DNA of 64,000 nucleotides from a virus, in IMG/VR virus record IMGVR_UViG_3300020468_000005, positions 24,573 through 88,572 of that record; one strand, 5' to 3'. Both the position numbers and the translations under genes were made by a program. Of the stretch, positions 31,301-42,100 are shown piece by piece (within the stretch, counting starts at the first letter, position 1; each line of letters starts with the position of its first letter). The notes under the pieces were generated by a model that did not search any database, was not told the DNA's origin, and saw only the letters and a program-made list of their open reading frames with translations.

Positions 31301-32532
31301 AACGTCCTAATGCATTAGATCGTAGATCAGGTGCTATCAGATATAATACTACACAGTTGCAATTTGAAGGTTTTAACGGAACTGACTTTGTATCTCTTGG
31401 TGGTGTTAGAGACGTTGACCAAGATACTTACATATTAACTGAAGCATCACCTGGTTCTGACGAAGATACATTTGAATACTTTGCAGCAGGGCAAAATAAC
31501 CTTTCAATAAGCAATACCACTATGACCTTTAAGGGTAATATGACAGGTGTTGTTTATCCAAACATTGCATTTACTCACAGCATTCCTAACTCTCTTATCA
31601 TTGATGGTACAAATTTTGGTATTAACCCATTAAATGTTCAGGCTTCTGGTTCTAATATTGTATCTGTAAGAAATAAGAAAGATTTTGAAGTTACTGGTGG
31701 TTTAAGACTCAGAAATGTTCCTGCACAAGGTGTTGTTGCTACATTTGATAATGCTACATTAACACAAGTTGCAACATCATATACAGCATCCACTACTGTT
31801 ACTAGCGTCACAACATCCGCACAGATTGAAGGTACTGGATTGACTGTAGATATAACTACAGATAGTAATGGAACTGTAACATCTGTTACTGTTAACTCTG
31901 GCGGTACTGGTTATGAAATTGGTGAAGTTATAACTATCGCTGGTACTGCTGTTGGTGGAACGACTCCAGCTCAAGACATAACAATCAAAGTTGATACTAT
32001 TTCTAGTCCAACATCTCCTATAACAAGAAAAGATGTATTAAGACAGAATTACACAACTAGAATGGATGATAAACCATTCATTGATTTAGATGCCAACGGT
32101 GCTGAAGCGGGATGGAAAATCAATAGAGGATGGAATGGTGGAACCACATCATACTTAACTATATTTGATACCACTGCTGACTTTGTGGAACTTGATGACT
32201 GTCGTGTTGAGGGTGGTCAGATTAGTTCTTTCACAAGCACCGCAACTGTCGTATCATTTGATAAGACACAATACAAAGGTGGTAAGACTCTTATCACCAT
32301 TGAAAGTGATGATGGTAAGGTTCACATGTTTGAGGTCACTGCTATATGTGCAGCTGCAGGTACTGCTGCTCACGCAACAGTTACCAACTCCATTACATCA
32401 GATAATGACTTGATGGATGCAACCATAGCAGTCGCTGCTAACAGTGTTAATATCCAATTAACTAAATCAACAGCTGCAACATCATCTACTAGTTTTACTG
32501 GTAGATTCACAACCACTAAAGTTAAGGTATAA
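25288..32532 (+). CDS. Large tail fibre with beta-helix, LamG-like and GSGY domains (2414 aa)
   Basis: The N terminus MATRIKLKRSTTAAVVPTTS is the attachment motif of marine T4-like fibres, which fixes the start at 25288 despite the overlap. Residues about 72-300 look like a pectate-lyase-type beta helix (YYVASVGSDNN, TPFLTITKALGTA, GDTIIVAPGEYQE). Residues about 428-605 match a LamG/concanavalin-like lectin (FGTSSILLDG, NWCLEAFIRP, WYHVAVARQGGTTKLFLDG, NGHIDEVRIS). GSGY repeats follow at about 865-1630, interrupted by a cupredoxin-like segment (YRFDQSDSSNATHEL, TYQCVQHGVAM). The C-terminal half is a fibre shaft. No catalytic residues are evident for the lyase-like part. Probable role: receptor binding, possibly with glycan recognition. 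Confidence 0.75.
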   Translation: MATRIKLKRSTTAAVVPTTSNLEDGEIALNIADRKLYARNGSNIIEVANQKPNTGEVVTSMLSTDITNGQGNTYYVASVGSDNNTLANGGNAGLHPDTPFLTITKALGTATAGDTIIVAPGEYQETFPMTVPDGVTLRGTNLRSTSVKPTGVTNANTAFKLSGDCHVSDLTIKDFYYDSSNDDGYAFELITSLNSTQSPYIERCTVNTKGSVTSASDPYGYAQGDAGRGAKLDGANIAAASQHSSVLFNECTFITPNQIGVIATNGIRVEWLNCFNYFASIGIQGIQGATGKSGTGNTRLKLGGVSGTYSTSEVTYQLEDSFQSGTYARSSSTVTLTRTGHGLVTGDYIYADHISGSATDNFYQVTKVDNNTVTYADGASGTTSGNVTYKKAVARGVVSSNDGTYIFITGKGTGAFTTVNKSAKTLSRFGDSQLDTAQKKFGTSSILLDGTEDNVKVPTSEDFGFGTSNWCLEAFIRPNSVTGIQHIFDLRDASGTDTAPKLYLNGTTLHYGVGNASTRSGGTLSTGTWYHVAVARQGGTTKLFLDGVELGTGADTNDYGSTKPVIIGSDYQASPTEAFNGHIDEVRISKGAARFTAGFTPTTGEYSSDLNTVLLLHANGDDASTTFTDGSGGTSDIRSSGGDSATSVITADYSAFGAEMRSVASACVYGSKGVQADGSGVKLILTAHNFGYVGSGSDYTNDPSLAVQANEVEELNNGKVLYSSTDQDGDFRVGEAFSVDQETGNVQFQATSTAQSAANITLSDGTGTTNIFPAYIETGNLRLAGNSITSTTGQVIVDPSGQEDFVVNAETIVKEAVYFDVNKSISFGSVIQGALNIAGFQDSTLFGSSEASCFSTRSFVVLKNGLGTVTVTSAGTGYEGGQQSVSVTSDPFQKGTATAALATTGAIKSITLSNRGSGYSASPDITFSSGAAAATANLGQAGNVVAAAVDFGGTNYSGPTAVVDPPPQNTFSPSGTVVDTTANTITISSHSFETGDQVTYDSQTLDAGATSVGGLTHNSTYYIIWVDTDTIKVAASLSDANAGTEISLGPATGSNDQFFIGTSATLNLGQTGGVIDSVTITSAGSGYQSNPSVTIADSGTGSGAVLTTTLGYTVQSITVSDGGQYTSATLPTITFANAAGDTTGSGVAGSPDIGFPVETLTVTGNGLGYRNTPGVTFTGGTPSQEANATAVLDEKTGRLSSITLDSGGIGYSSAPTVEVTGGGGKDGVVNIDIQSISGTITSSGSGYLAGSYPNVQFTGGAPTTTTTATFVIPGFSGSITNGGSGYTDGTYQTNFRNVPTATYTVTVVQRDKLNLSNITGGTFAVGNTVTGSVSGATGTVTKVLTDAVFVNNVTGSFLDAQQENIATGGVSAQLDSLNLATNRYLIDTGSGPVEAPSITLVDNNTYRFDQSDSSNATHELAIQSVTNVTTRNAGTAGTAGAYFEMIVGSVSGTTTDGTYQCVQHGVAMSEPTPNLTFTSGSSGNSGDQMTGDFTVSGGAITSLSILTQGLGYALNNQLTVDPGDVGGTGSGFIYTLNSEQTGVTAVNDISLTGAGYNIGDVLSVDDATVGGGGGAGFQFTVNNVGFATGATVTTPGTAFEAADAPIIGNVGGDQAVQGTGLVLDIATISSEKNIELTQEGLLTLGPTGGAQVIMNPDGTTTAANWNISAAGGSTFTTIAGTTGTFSSTLTVQSTSTFTGLGTFNGGITVSGASSSIDQATIKLDDGAEATPTLTFTNSNTSGFYRSASNTIGITLGGTQFGEIGASRGIDAKLFQADATVGSLTPFFKVDTANTKVQIGPAAAQIEIDNTNTIFGNGSDINVPLNFDTKGEGNFVFKGGTNVDFSITDGTDEKLKIDTGTGDLTVSGNLDAGLLRILDNVVQNNSSTATRSFGQILAVSVTGTGSGYTDGTYTATATTSSGIGTGLTLTVTVASGDFSAVTVVAKGQNYAVGDTILITAAGGGSGRTITVSDVDGTGVAIKPSSGFDILCDTTGSLIVPSGTTNERPNALDRRSGAIRYNTTQLQFEGFNGTDFVSLGGVRDVDQDTYILTEASPGSDEDTFEYFAAGQNNLSISNTTMTFKGNMTGVVYPNIAFTHSIPNSLIIDGTNFGINPLNVQASGSNIVSVRNKKDFEVTGGLRLRNVPAQGVVATFDNATLTQVATSYTASTTVTSVTTSAQIEGTGLTVDITTDSNGTVTSVTVNSGGTGYEIGEVITIAGTAVGGTTPAQDITIKVDTISSPTSPITRKDVLRQNYTTRMDDKPFIDLDANGAEAGWKINRGWNGGTTSYLTIFDTTADFVELDDCRVEGGQISSFTSTATVVSFDKTQYKGGKTLITIESDDGKVHMFEVTAICAAAGTAAHATVTNSITSDNDLMDATIAVAANSVNIQLTKSTAATSSTSFTGRFTTTKVKV
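27880..30170 (+). repeat. GSGY beta repeats in the 2414-aa fibre
   Basis: A dozen or more imperfect units such as VTSAGTGYEGG, LSNRGSGYSASPDI, ITSAGSGYQSNPSV, TGNGLGYRNTPGV, DSGGIGYSSAPTV and TNGGSGYTDGTY. A cupredoxin-like segment (about 29480-29690) and an H-x-F-x-x-GDQVTY module (about 28220-28480) are inserted in the array. Confidence 0.8.
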
Positions 32533-32535
32533 ATA
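32528..32535 (+). promoter_or_regulatory. T4-type late promoter upstream of the 177-aa protein
   Basis: TATAAATA is an exact late promoter core overlapping the fibre stop codon. A Shine-Dalgarno GAGG at 32541-32544 lies 12 bases before the ATG at 32557. Confidence 0.65.
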
Positions 32536-32556
32536 AACCTGAGGTAATATAACGTC

Positions 32557-33090
32557 ATGCCAACCAAGAATTTTTCATCAATTGGAGGTTTTGCAGTAGG
32601 TTCTACTGAAGTCGTCAACACACAGTTCGAGCTCAAGAACATATCTGCAATTCACATGGTCAGCGATAATTTCGCTGATGCGAGCCATGACAAGTATCTA
32701 GTTAAAAGAGTAACAGATTCTGCCAACAATACCTTACAATTGACATTAGATGGAACTACTGCTCTAGCAACAAACACACCTGCACTTGCTGCAGATAGAG
32801 TTTGTTTTATAAAAGCAAGAGTTTTTGGTCAAGAGACTACTAGCAATCAATATGTTTATGCAACAACATTTGATATTGTAGTTACTACTGCTAATGATGG
32901 TACTCCAACAGTAGCAGCTACCTATGAGAATATTATTAGGAACAATCCACCAGGACAAGAACTCTGGAATGTAACTCCAGATGCTTTCCAAATTGGAGGA
33001 GCTCCTTATTTCACTTTTGAAGTGAAGTCAGTGACTACCAATTCTACAGTTAAGTGGATTGGTGTTTTGGATATTACCGTCGTATCATAA
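32557..33090 (+). CDS. Virion-associated protein of unknown function (177 aa)
   Basis: I do not recognise a named family. It is a beta-rich protein without Cys clusters, signal peptide or membrane segment. It begins MPTKNFSSIGGFAVGSTEVV and contains DKYLVKRVTDSANNTLQLTL, YVYATTFDIVVTT and ENIIRNNPPGQELWNV. It ends in a strand (KWIGVLDITVVS). Its own late promoter and clear GAGG ribosome site imply strong late expression. It sits between two very large fibre genes, so a structural connector or a fibre-associated subunit is the natural guess. Confidence 0.6.
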   Translation: MPTKNFSSIGGFAVGSTEVVNTQFELKNISAIHMVSDNFADASHDKYLVKRVTDSANNTLQLTLDGTTALATNTPALAADRVCFIKARVFGQETTSNQYVYATTFDIVVTTANDGTPTVAATYENIIRNNPPGQELWNVTPDAFQIGGAPYFTFEVKSVTTNSTVKWIGVLDITVVS

Positions 33091-33105
33091 CCGTTTGGAA
33101 AACTA

Positions 33106-36100
33106 ATGGCTCTTAAGATTAATTCTGACCAACAGAGAATATCAGCATCGGGTGCTACCCCTACAGGAAATTGGGTTGGTGCTACGTATAGTAGGACTGT
33201 GGGAGGACTTGTAAATATCCTTTCAGTTGGACACGGGTTTATAGGGAACGAAAAGTTATATATTGACTTCACATCTGGTGGTGAAACAGATGGAACATAT
33301 ATTGTATCAAAAGTAGATGATGATAATTTACAATTTCAGAGTACTAACTTAGGTGTAATCACTGCAGGTAACACTGCAGCATATAGAAGAGTAAGATCTT
33401 TAAGTGTACAAGGTGATGAATCTGTAGAATTTTCAGTGGGTGTAGATGCCAACGAAAAGGATGCTATAACTTTAAACTTAAATGCACAGAATAATATTAG
33501 AGTTGGTGTTAATACTACCGATCCACAGTATGAACTAGACGTTGAGGGACAGATTAGAACAACTCGTTCTATCATTTCTGATACTGCACAGGTTACAAAC
33601 CTTGATATCAATACGATTATCAACCCTGCATTAGATCTTCGTGGTCCTAATTTAATTAACTATGAAGATACAGATGTAACAAGTCCTACATTTGGCACAA
33701 TATTTTTCCCTACTGCTGACACACCTCCCCTAAGTGATCAGTCAAGAAGGGTTGCAACCACTGACTTTGTATATAAAGTTGCTACTAATGACACTGGTGG
33801 TCGTGTATACGTGTCACAAACTATTGGTAGTGATCTAAATGATGGTCGTTCAGCTGCAAGACCAGTTAAAACTATTAAGAAAGCAGCACAGATTGCTTAT
33901 ACTTTACAAAAAGCACAACCAGATCCTAGTGATGAATACGTTTCACTAATCGTATCTGGTGGTGAATACTTTGAAGATAACCCAATTACACTTCCTAGGA
34001 ACTGTTCACTTATTGGTGACAACTTAAGACGAGTAATTGTTAGACCTCAAAACCAAGATCGTCATATGCTCAAAGCGTCTAACGAGACGTATGTGTTCGG
34101 TGTTGTATTCAGAGATGCATTACAAAATCAGTCAGATCCACAAAGTACTGTTATTCATACTTGGAAGTATGCGTTTGTGTTTGATGACAAACAAAGATTA
34201 TATTACGAACCAGAGTTAGGACAGATTCCATCAATACCTGGTGATAAGTTCCGTGGTGATAACCTTTTCAACATTACCTTTACCAACCATACAGGTAACA
34301 ATACAACTCTCGTAGTTGGTTATTTTCTACAAGGTGGATCTTCTGGTACATTAGGTACAATTCAAGAAATTACATTTACAGGTCCTGTTGCATCACCATA
34401 CTCCACTGGTTCTGTTAAAGTCTTAATTACATCAGGTGTTAATGATGTATTCCAAGACGCTGAAAAAGTATTCTATGATTCTGTAGCAGCAAATATTATT
34501 ACTGACATTAATAATGCAGGTGTGTCTGATAGATTTGACGTATCTGATGCTGAATCATTAAGACCAGAATTAGAGACAATCTCTAACCAGATTTATCAGC
34601 ATACAATCAACTCAGAAAGAGAAACTATTGCTTTTGCTGCTGATGGTACTAAAGTAAATACAACTACAGATCGTATTACAATCACTGGTCACGGACTTAA
34701 AACTGGTGATCAAGTTTATTATGAAAAAGATGAAAACGCTGCGGCTCTTGGTGGTCTTGCTGACAGCACACTTTATTATATAAGAAACGTTGATGCTAAT
34801 ACTATAGAACTTTATGATCTTTGGGTAGATGCTACAGCAACTACAGCAACTACAGGTATTAGAAATTTAAGTTCGGTTTCCCCAGATACTAAACTTCACT
34901 TATTTACTACTGGTAAGATGATGCCAGAGGGTAATCATATCTTTGTTGATACCCATCAATTTGCAAGTGGTGATGGTGTAGTATACCGTGAGAGTAAAAT
35001 GGGCAAGATAGACGGTCTTGTCTCTGGTACAACATATTATGTTTATAAGGAAAATGTAAATTGGTTTAGACTTGCATCATCTGCTGCTAACGCATTAAAC
35101 AAAGATGCTCAAGGTAATGATGCTCCTGTAACTCTTCCTCTTAATAGTACAGGTTTAGGATATCAAAGATTTGAAATAGCAGATAGAATATACTCAATCG
35201 CAACTCTTGACACATCATTAGCTACACAGCAGACCTACAATGGTCCTATATTCAATATTTCTGGTACTACTTATCATGACTATGAGGTAGGACAAGAAAT
35301 TCAGTTATATGGATTCACAAGTACTGCAATTGATTTTGGTGGATCTGTAAACTCATCTTGGAGTTTAGCTTCTGGTGAAGTTACAGTTACTTTAAGCACT
35401 GTAGATAATACACTTGTTACTAATCTATTCTCCAACTGGATGTCACTTGGAGAATGTGGTCTGAAGTTTAGTTTTGGTGGTACAGGATCTGAAGCATTAA
35501 GCAAGACATATCATATTGATAACTTCTCTCTAGGATCTGGAACTCCATCATTACCTGGCAACACTGCACTAGGTATGGGTTATGCCAGATATAATAGTTC
35601 TTCTTTAACTGTTACTTTTGTACTTAAGACAGCAAATATTCAATCAACAACTAATACTGCAACTGCTACTGGTTCTACAGTCAGTGTTTTAGATAACGTT
35701 GAAGATCTTAATGGTAGAAAATATATTACACATCGTATAGAACGTGCTGATGGTTACTCACTACAGTTTGTAGTAAGATCTTCTATCAGTGTATTTAATA
35801 CAACATTTAATCCAACTGGTAACCAGTCAGTTATTTCAACTAGCAACTATGTTCTAGCATCTCTAAGGAACTCTCCTTATGGATTTAAAAAGATAGATCA
35901 GACAGACAGATATAGAGATGGTGCAGAATCTATCAGAGCAAACCAAGAATTTATTGCACAGGAAGCATATGGATATGTTAAATCTCATTATGAAAACTCT
36001 GCTACTAGAAATAGCACTTTAACAATAGGACCTACTACATTCGTTGCATTAGGAGATACATTTGATCATCCTATTACCGAGTGGTCTACTAGTTTCAATA

Positions 36101-39100
36101 AGTTAACAGTTAAAGTTAATACTGGACATAACTTATTCCAAGGATTCCAAAATCATAATCACATTTACAATGGTGGCACAGCAACTAATGCTATTACCAT
36201 TACACAGGGTAGTGTTCAGAAAGACGTAACTGATGCAACATACAATCCCGTTACAGGTGATCTTGTATTAACAATAGGTGCACACAGTTATACTACTGCT
36301 AATACATTAACCATTGCAAATGGTGCTATTAGTTTCACATGTTCTAGAGATAATCACGCAACATCTCATACCTACCCAAGAGCAACAGATCCTGCATACG
36401 GTGCGACTCTAGCAATTAAAGAAGTAGATGCTTCTGGTACAGTTACTGTTAACGTTGGTGTATCTGCTGGTGTTCAGATTAAAGGTAGTTCCACTGCTGC
36501 TATTAATGGTACATGGGCTATTGATGAGGTATATGATCACAGAACATTTGTATTAGATCTAGGTATCACTTCTCTTACAACTGATACTACTGGAACTGAC
36601 GGTACATTCCAAGATATAAGAAAACCATTTAGAACTCCAAATAGTTTCCCAGTAAATAACAAACAAGGTGATGCTGCTGATTTGATAGCTGCTAACGCTG
36701 AAATGATCGCTGAGGTAGCTGTTGAGAGAATGGTTGCTAATACTGGTTATAGCGTACCTACAGGTAATACAGCGTGTACTGATGACATTAAAGACTTCTT
36801 ACAGAAATCACTTTATCACAACCTCAAGTGGGGTGGTAATGATAGAGTATATGATGCTGCTAATTACTATCTAAAACAAGTAACTACAAGTAATCAAAGT
36901 AAGTATATTGAAGCATTCAATTATGCAAAAGATTATGCTGCTAAGGTAGTTCGTAACTTGCCTATGCTAAGGCATCCACATACACTTCATACTCAGTTCT
37001 TTAATACTACAATTACTTTAGATAGAGCAGTGTATGGACAGGTTCCTAATAAGACACAGGATGCTTCAAACTTAATTAATCTTAACAACACATTTATATC
37101 TAACGAAGCAGTAGAACGTTTTGTTTCTAGTATGACTGAGACTCCAGTTGAGGCAGTCAATGGAAATGATATTACAATTAATGCACTTAATGGTACTACT
37201 CCAACAAATACTAGTCCACATACATTCCAAGGTTTAAGCACATATCAGTGGCAACCTTCAAACGTTGCTTATGATCCACTCACAGGTGAGATGATCATTA
37301 CTATTAATGCTCACCCATTTGTTGATGGAGACAGAATTTTAATAGCACCTAATTCATTAACATTTACATGTGCTTCAGATAGCAACAGTGCTCAGAAAAC
37401 ATATCCTCGCACAACAGATCCATACTACAACAAATATATTGGTGTACGTAAAGTAGATGCCAACAATATTAAAGTTAATGTTGGTGCTGCTAAAACTGAT
37501 GTTACTGCACATACATTTGTAACTGCTACATCAACTGCTATTAGTAGAGCAGTCGTTTACAACGATACTGGATTTACAAATCATACAGTAACCAATGCAT
37601 CCTATGAACCAATTACAGGTGTATTACAATTAACAATTCCTAATCATGGATTTACCGTAGGTGAAAAGGTACAAGTTGCACAGGATTCATTGACCTTTAC
37701 TTGTGCTATGGATGACAACTATTCTAAGCACACATATCCAAGAGCAACAGATCCTGCACTTAATGTTTGGAAGAGTGTTTCTAATGTTACACAGGACACT
37801 TTTGACATTAACGTAGGTACTACACCTCCTATCACATTTACTCCTACAAACGCTGTATATACCCCTACAACAGGTCTTGTTGAAGTTACCATAGGAAACC
37901 ATACACTTGAAGCTCCTACCACTCACACTGTAGAAGGTGCAACATTAGATGTTGCCACTGGTGTGATGACTGTTACTATTAACGATCATGGATTCCAAGA
38001 AGGAAACAAGATCAATATTGCTCAAAGTTCTATAACTATGAGTTGCCCTTATGGTGGCGGTGGTCAAGAATCTTATCCAAAAGCTGGTCAATATATTGAT
38101 GGTAAGTGGATCAATATATGGAACGTAACTCAAAATACATTTAGTTTTGACACTACTGGTGGTGTACCATTATCAGTTAATGATGCTCATACATTTGTAT
38201 CTGCAACTCCTAATGGATTAAGTCGTGTTAAAGAACATATCAAACTTACAACAGGTGCATTAACATTTAAGTGTGCTGAAGATAATTTCTCAACTGAACA
38301 TTCTTATCCAAGAGCACTTGTAGATACACATACAGCAACTAATGGTACAACTTATGATCCTAATACAGGTATCATGAAAGTTACCACCACTGCTGCTCAT
38401 GGAATGAGAAATGGTGATTGGGTTAAGATATCAGAAAATTCCATGACATTCAGTTGTGGATACAATGGTGCTTCTGGTGCAGCTGCACAAAAAACATATC
38501 CAAGATCAACAGACCATATTGCTAATAAATGGCAGAAGATTCTCAATGTAACTGCAACAACATTTGAAATTCAAGTTTTATCTACAATTCCATCTACTAA
38601 CCTTGATGTACATACATTTGTATCTGCTACTTCAAATGGAATTCAACAGAAACGTGACAAGTCTTACAATACTTCAGTTCCTATCGTAGCAAAAACTGGA
38701 ACTACAATTACTATTGACGTTGGTATTTCTTCTAATTCAACTGCACACACTTTCCAGTCTGCACTTAACAACTCAGTTATTACTGGTGGTAACTATGCAC
38801 ACACATTCGTAAGTTCTGTTACTAACGGTGTTAAGAGAGCAACTTCTTCCACAATCTTAAATTACGTTCCATCTGGTTCAACATATAATCCTTCAACAGG
38901 AGATATGGTCATAACGATTGGATCTAATCAATTGTTAGCTCCAACTACACATACTTCTACTGATGGTGCTTATAATCCCACTACAGGTATTATGACTGTC
39001 ACCGTTGCTAATCACGGATTCAATGTTGGTGACAAAGTTAAATTTGCTGTCGGTGCTATAAGCTTTAGTTGTACTCATGGTAGTGGTGGTACAACTGCAT

Positions 39101-42100
39101 ATCCTCGTTCTTCCGATCCAATTGCGAATAAGTGGGTTATCATTTCTAATGTGACTCAGAATACATTTGATGTTCAAACATTAGATTCAGTTCCTTCTAC
39201 TAATACTACAACTCACACTTATGTAAGTTCTGCTGCTAATGCTATTAGTCATGCTAGATCTACAGTTAAAGTTGCAACAAACTCTATAATCTTTAGTTGT
39301 ACTCATGGTAGTGGAGGAAATAAAACATACCCTCGTGTAACTGATCCTATTGCATCTGCTAGATTCTCAATTCCTAATCATAATAAAGATTGTAAGGATG
39401 ATGTTTCTGATGTATTGAGAGCTGTTGCTTACAACCTTACTAATGGTGGTAACGATGCTGTTTACGATCATGCAGGTTACTTTGTAGGAACTCCTCACGT
39501 AGATGGAGAAGAGTTCTATGCTCGTGCAGTCATGGAGATTGCAAGTAATATTACTCAACAGGTTATTGCAAATGAAACTGTAAATATCAGAGGTTGGCAT
39601 GGTAAGATTCAAGACAAAGATCTTACTATTACAGTTGATCCTGACGGTTGTGCAAATGAAAAAGCTGCAGTTGATACATTATTCTCTATTGTAGAACAAG
39701 CAATTGCTACAGATAGTCTTGCTCATGCTACAGATACTGTTGCTACAACACCTACATGTACTGATGCAATATCTGCAGTTGATACATTTTTTGGTATTCT
39801 TACAACTGCACTTGGTTCAGATGGTTCTTATGGAAACTTAAATGCTGTAACTAGAACATTCTCACCTGGCGATCAGCAATGTTTAGATGATGTTCTTCAT
39901 ATAATTAGAGCGTTCCAATATGACCTTAGATACACTGGTAACTCTTCTATAGTTGAAGCTGCTAACAAGTATATCTTAGGTGGTGCTATCAACCATGTTA
40001 CACAAGAGGTAGATTATACTCGTGCAATATTTGCTTATGCTAAAGAACTTTCTATTCTAGCAATTAGAAATAATCTTGAACCAGGTTTCTTCTCACCAAT
40101 TGCTCCTGTTTCTAATAGTACAATTACTGTAGATTCTAGTGCACCTGAATGTGCTAACGTTGTATCTGCATTAACTACAAACTGGGGTATATTAGATAAC
40201 GTACTTTCCAGTGCATCTCTATACAGTGGTACTATTACAAATCCAGATCCTATGATTGAAGAACAGGATGCTGCTAAGTATAGGTTCCCACTACTTAATA
40301 TATTCCTAGATCTTCCAGTTATTGAAGCATCACCTTATATCCAGAACTCTTCACTTATATCATTCCTTGGTGGTTCTGGTTGTGATATTGACGGTGCTAA
40401 AGTTGCTACACCTAACGTACCTAGACCTGGTCTTAAATTAGATGGACAAGGTAATAGTATTGCACAGTTCGACCCACAAGGTAAGTCGATGGTTGCAAAC
40501 GCATTCACTATCATTTGTTTTGGTGGTACTGCGTATAATGTTACTAACGATGGTTACACCCAGTTGGTTTCTGTGTTCGCTATCTTCTGTCAAGATGGTA
40601 TCGTATGTCAGTCTGGTGGTTATGCATCTGTTACTAACTCAGCATCTAACTTTGGTACTTACTCTCTAAGAGCAACAGGATTTAGAGCAGATCCATACAG
40701 CTTTGACGTTGGTGTTATTGATAGTATTACTAATGACGTTGATGGAAATGGAACTGAATCTGGTAGACAAGTTATTCAAGTATCTGGTACAACATTAACT
40801 GCTATTCCTATTGAAGATTACATCATTAGAATTGGTGGTACTAATCCTACTGATCCTGCAGTCGAGCATATTATTCTTGAAACTGAAGTTGTTAGTGGTG
40901 CTCCTGGTACTCAAGTTGTTGCTAAGATTACAACTAACCGTGCGATGGACTTTACTGATACTACTACAAGTACAGTATACAGTTATGCTAATGGTAATTT
41001 AAGTAGTCTTGTTAATAAATCAATTCAATTCCACAGACCTTCTGTTGTTAACTCATCTTCACACACTTGGGAATATGCAGGATCAGGTAACACTTATGCT
41101 GCTCTACCTCAGAACGGTGGATTTGGTTTAGGTACTGCGTTTGAAGCATCTGAAGAAACCTTTGGTCAGGTTTATACATCAGGTACTAACGAGTTTGGTG
41201 ATTTCAAAGTTGGTAACTTTGTTACTATCTTTAACAGAACTGGTGCTATTAGTTTCGTTGGTACTGTTAGTATCTCTGAACTATCATCTATTAAGATTGT
41301 TGGTGGTGACATCACAATTACAGGTTTCTCTAAAGATGATAACTTAGGTGGAACATTCGCATCTGATGCTTTACTACCCACACAGGCATCTGTTAGAGAT
41401 TATATTTCAAACAACCTAGGACCATATCTAAACCAACCATATTCTACAAACGCAGTTCCATCTGCTCTTGTTCAGTTAACATCTTCTGGTAAGATTAACA
41501 TTGACCAGATTCCTGCATTACGTCCATTCAATATTACATCTGTTGCATCACAGGCAGACAGACTTGCGATTGAAGACGCAAGTGCAGGTGACATTGCAAT
41601 TGAAACAACAGCAACATCATTTAGTGTTGCACCTGCTGCAGTTAATACTGGTACAGACAGAATTACAATCACAGGTCACGGTACATCAACAGGTGATGGA
41701 TTAACATACACTGAGGGAACTACTGCAATTGGTGGTCTATCTACTAACACCAAGTACTTTGTTATCAAGATTGATGATGATACAGTTAAACTTGCTGCTA
41801 CTAAATCTAACGCTGATTCTGGTAATGCTTTAACATTATCAGGTCAAGGTTCAGGTACACATACATTCACAACTGATGGTACTGCAATTTCCTATATCTT
41901 GGAAAATGATTTAGAATCTCAATTCTTATCATTTATTCCTAATCAGAATTACTCATTCAGTAATGGTGCTATATTAAGTGGTAGTTCTACAACTGCTCGT
42001 GGTACTATACAATCCTATAACGATGGTCAAATATTCAACTTCGTTATCAGTGATGGTGGTGCAGATTATACTGGTAGTTTCGCACTAACAATTTCTGCTC

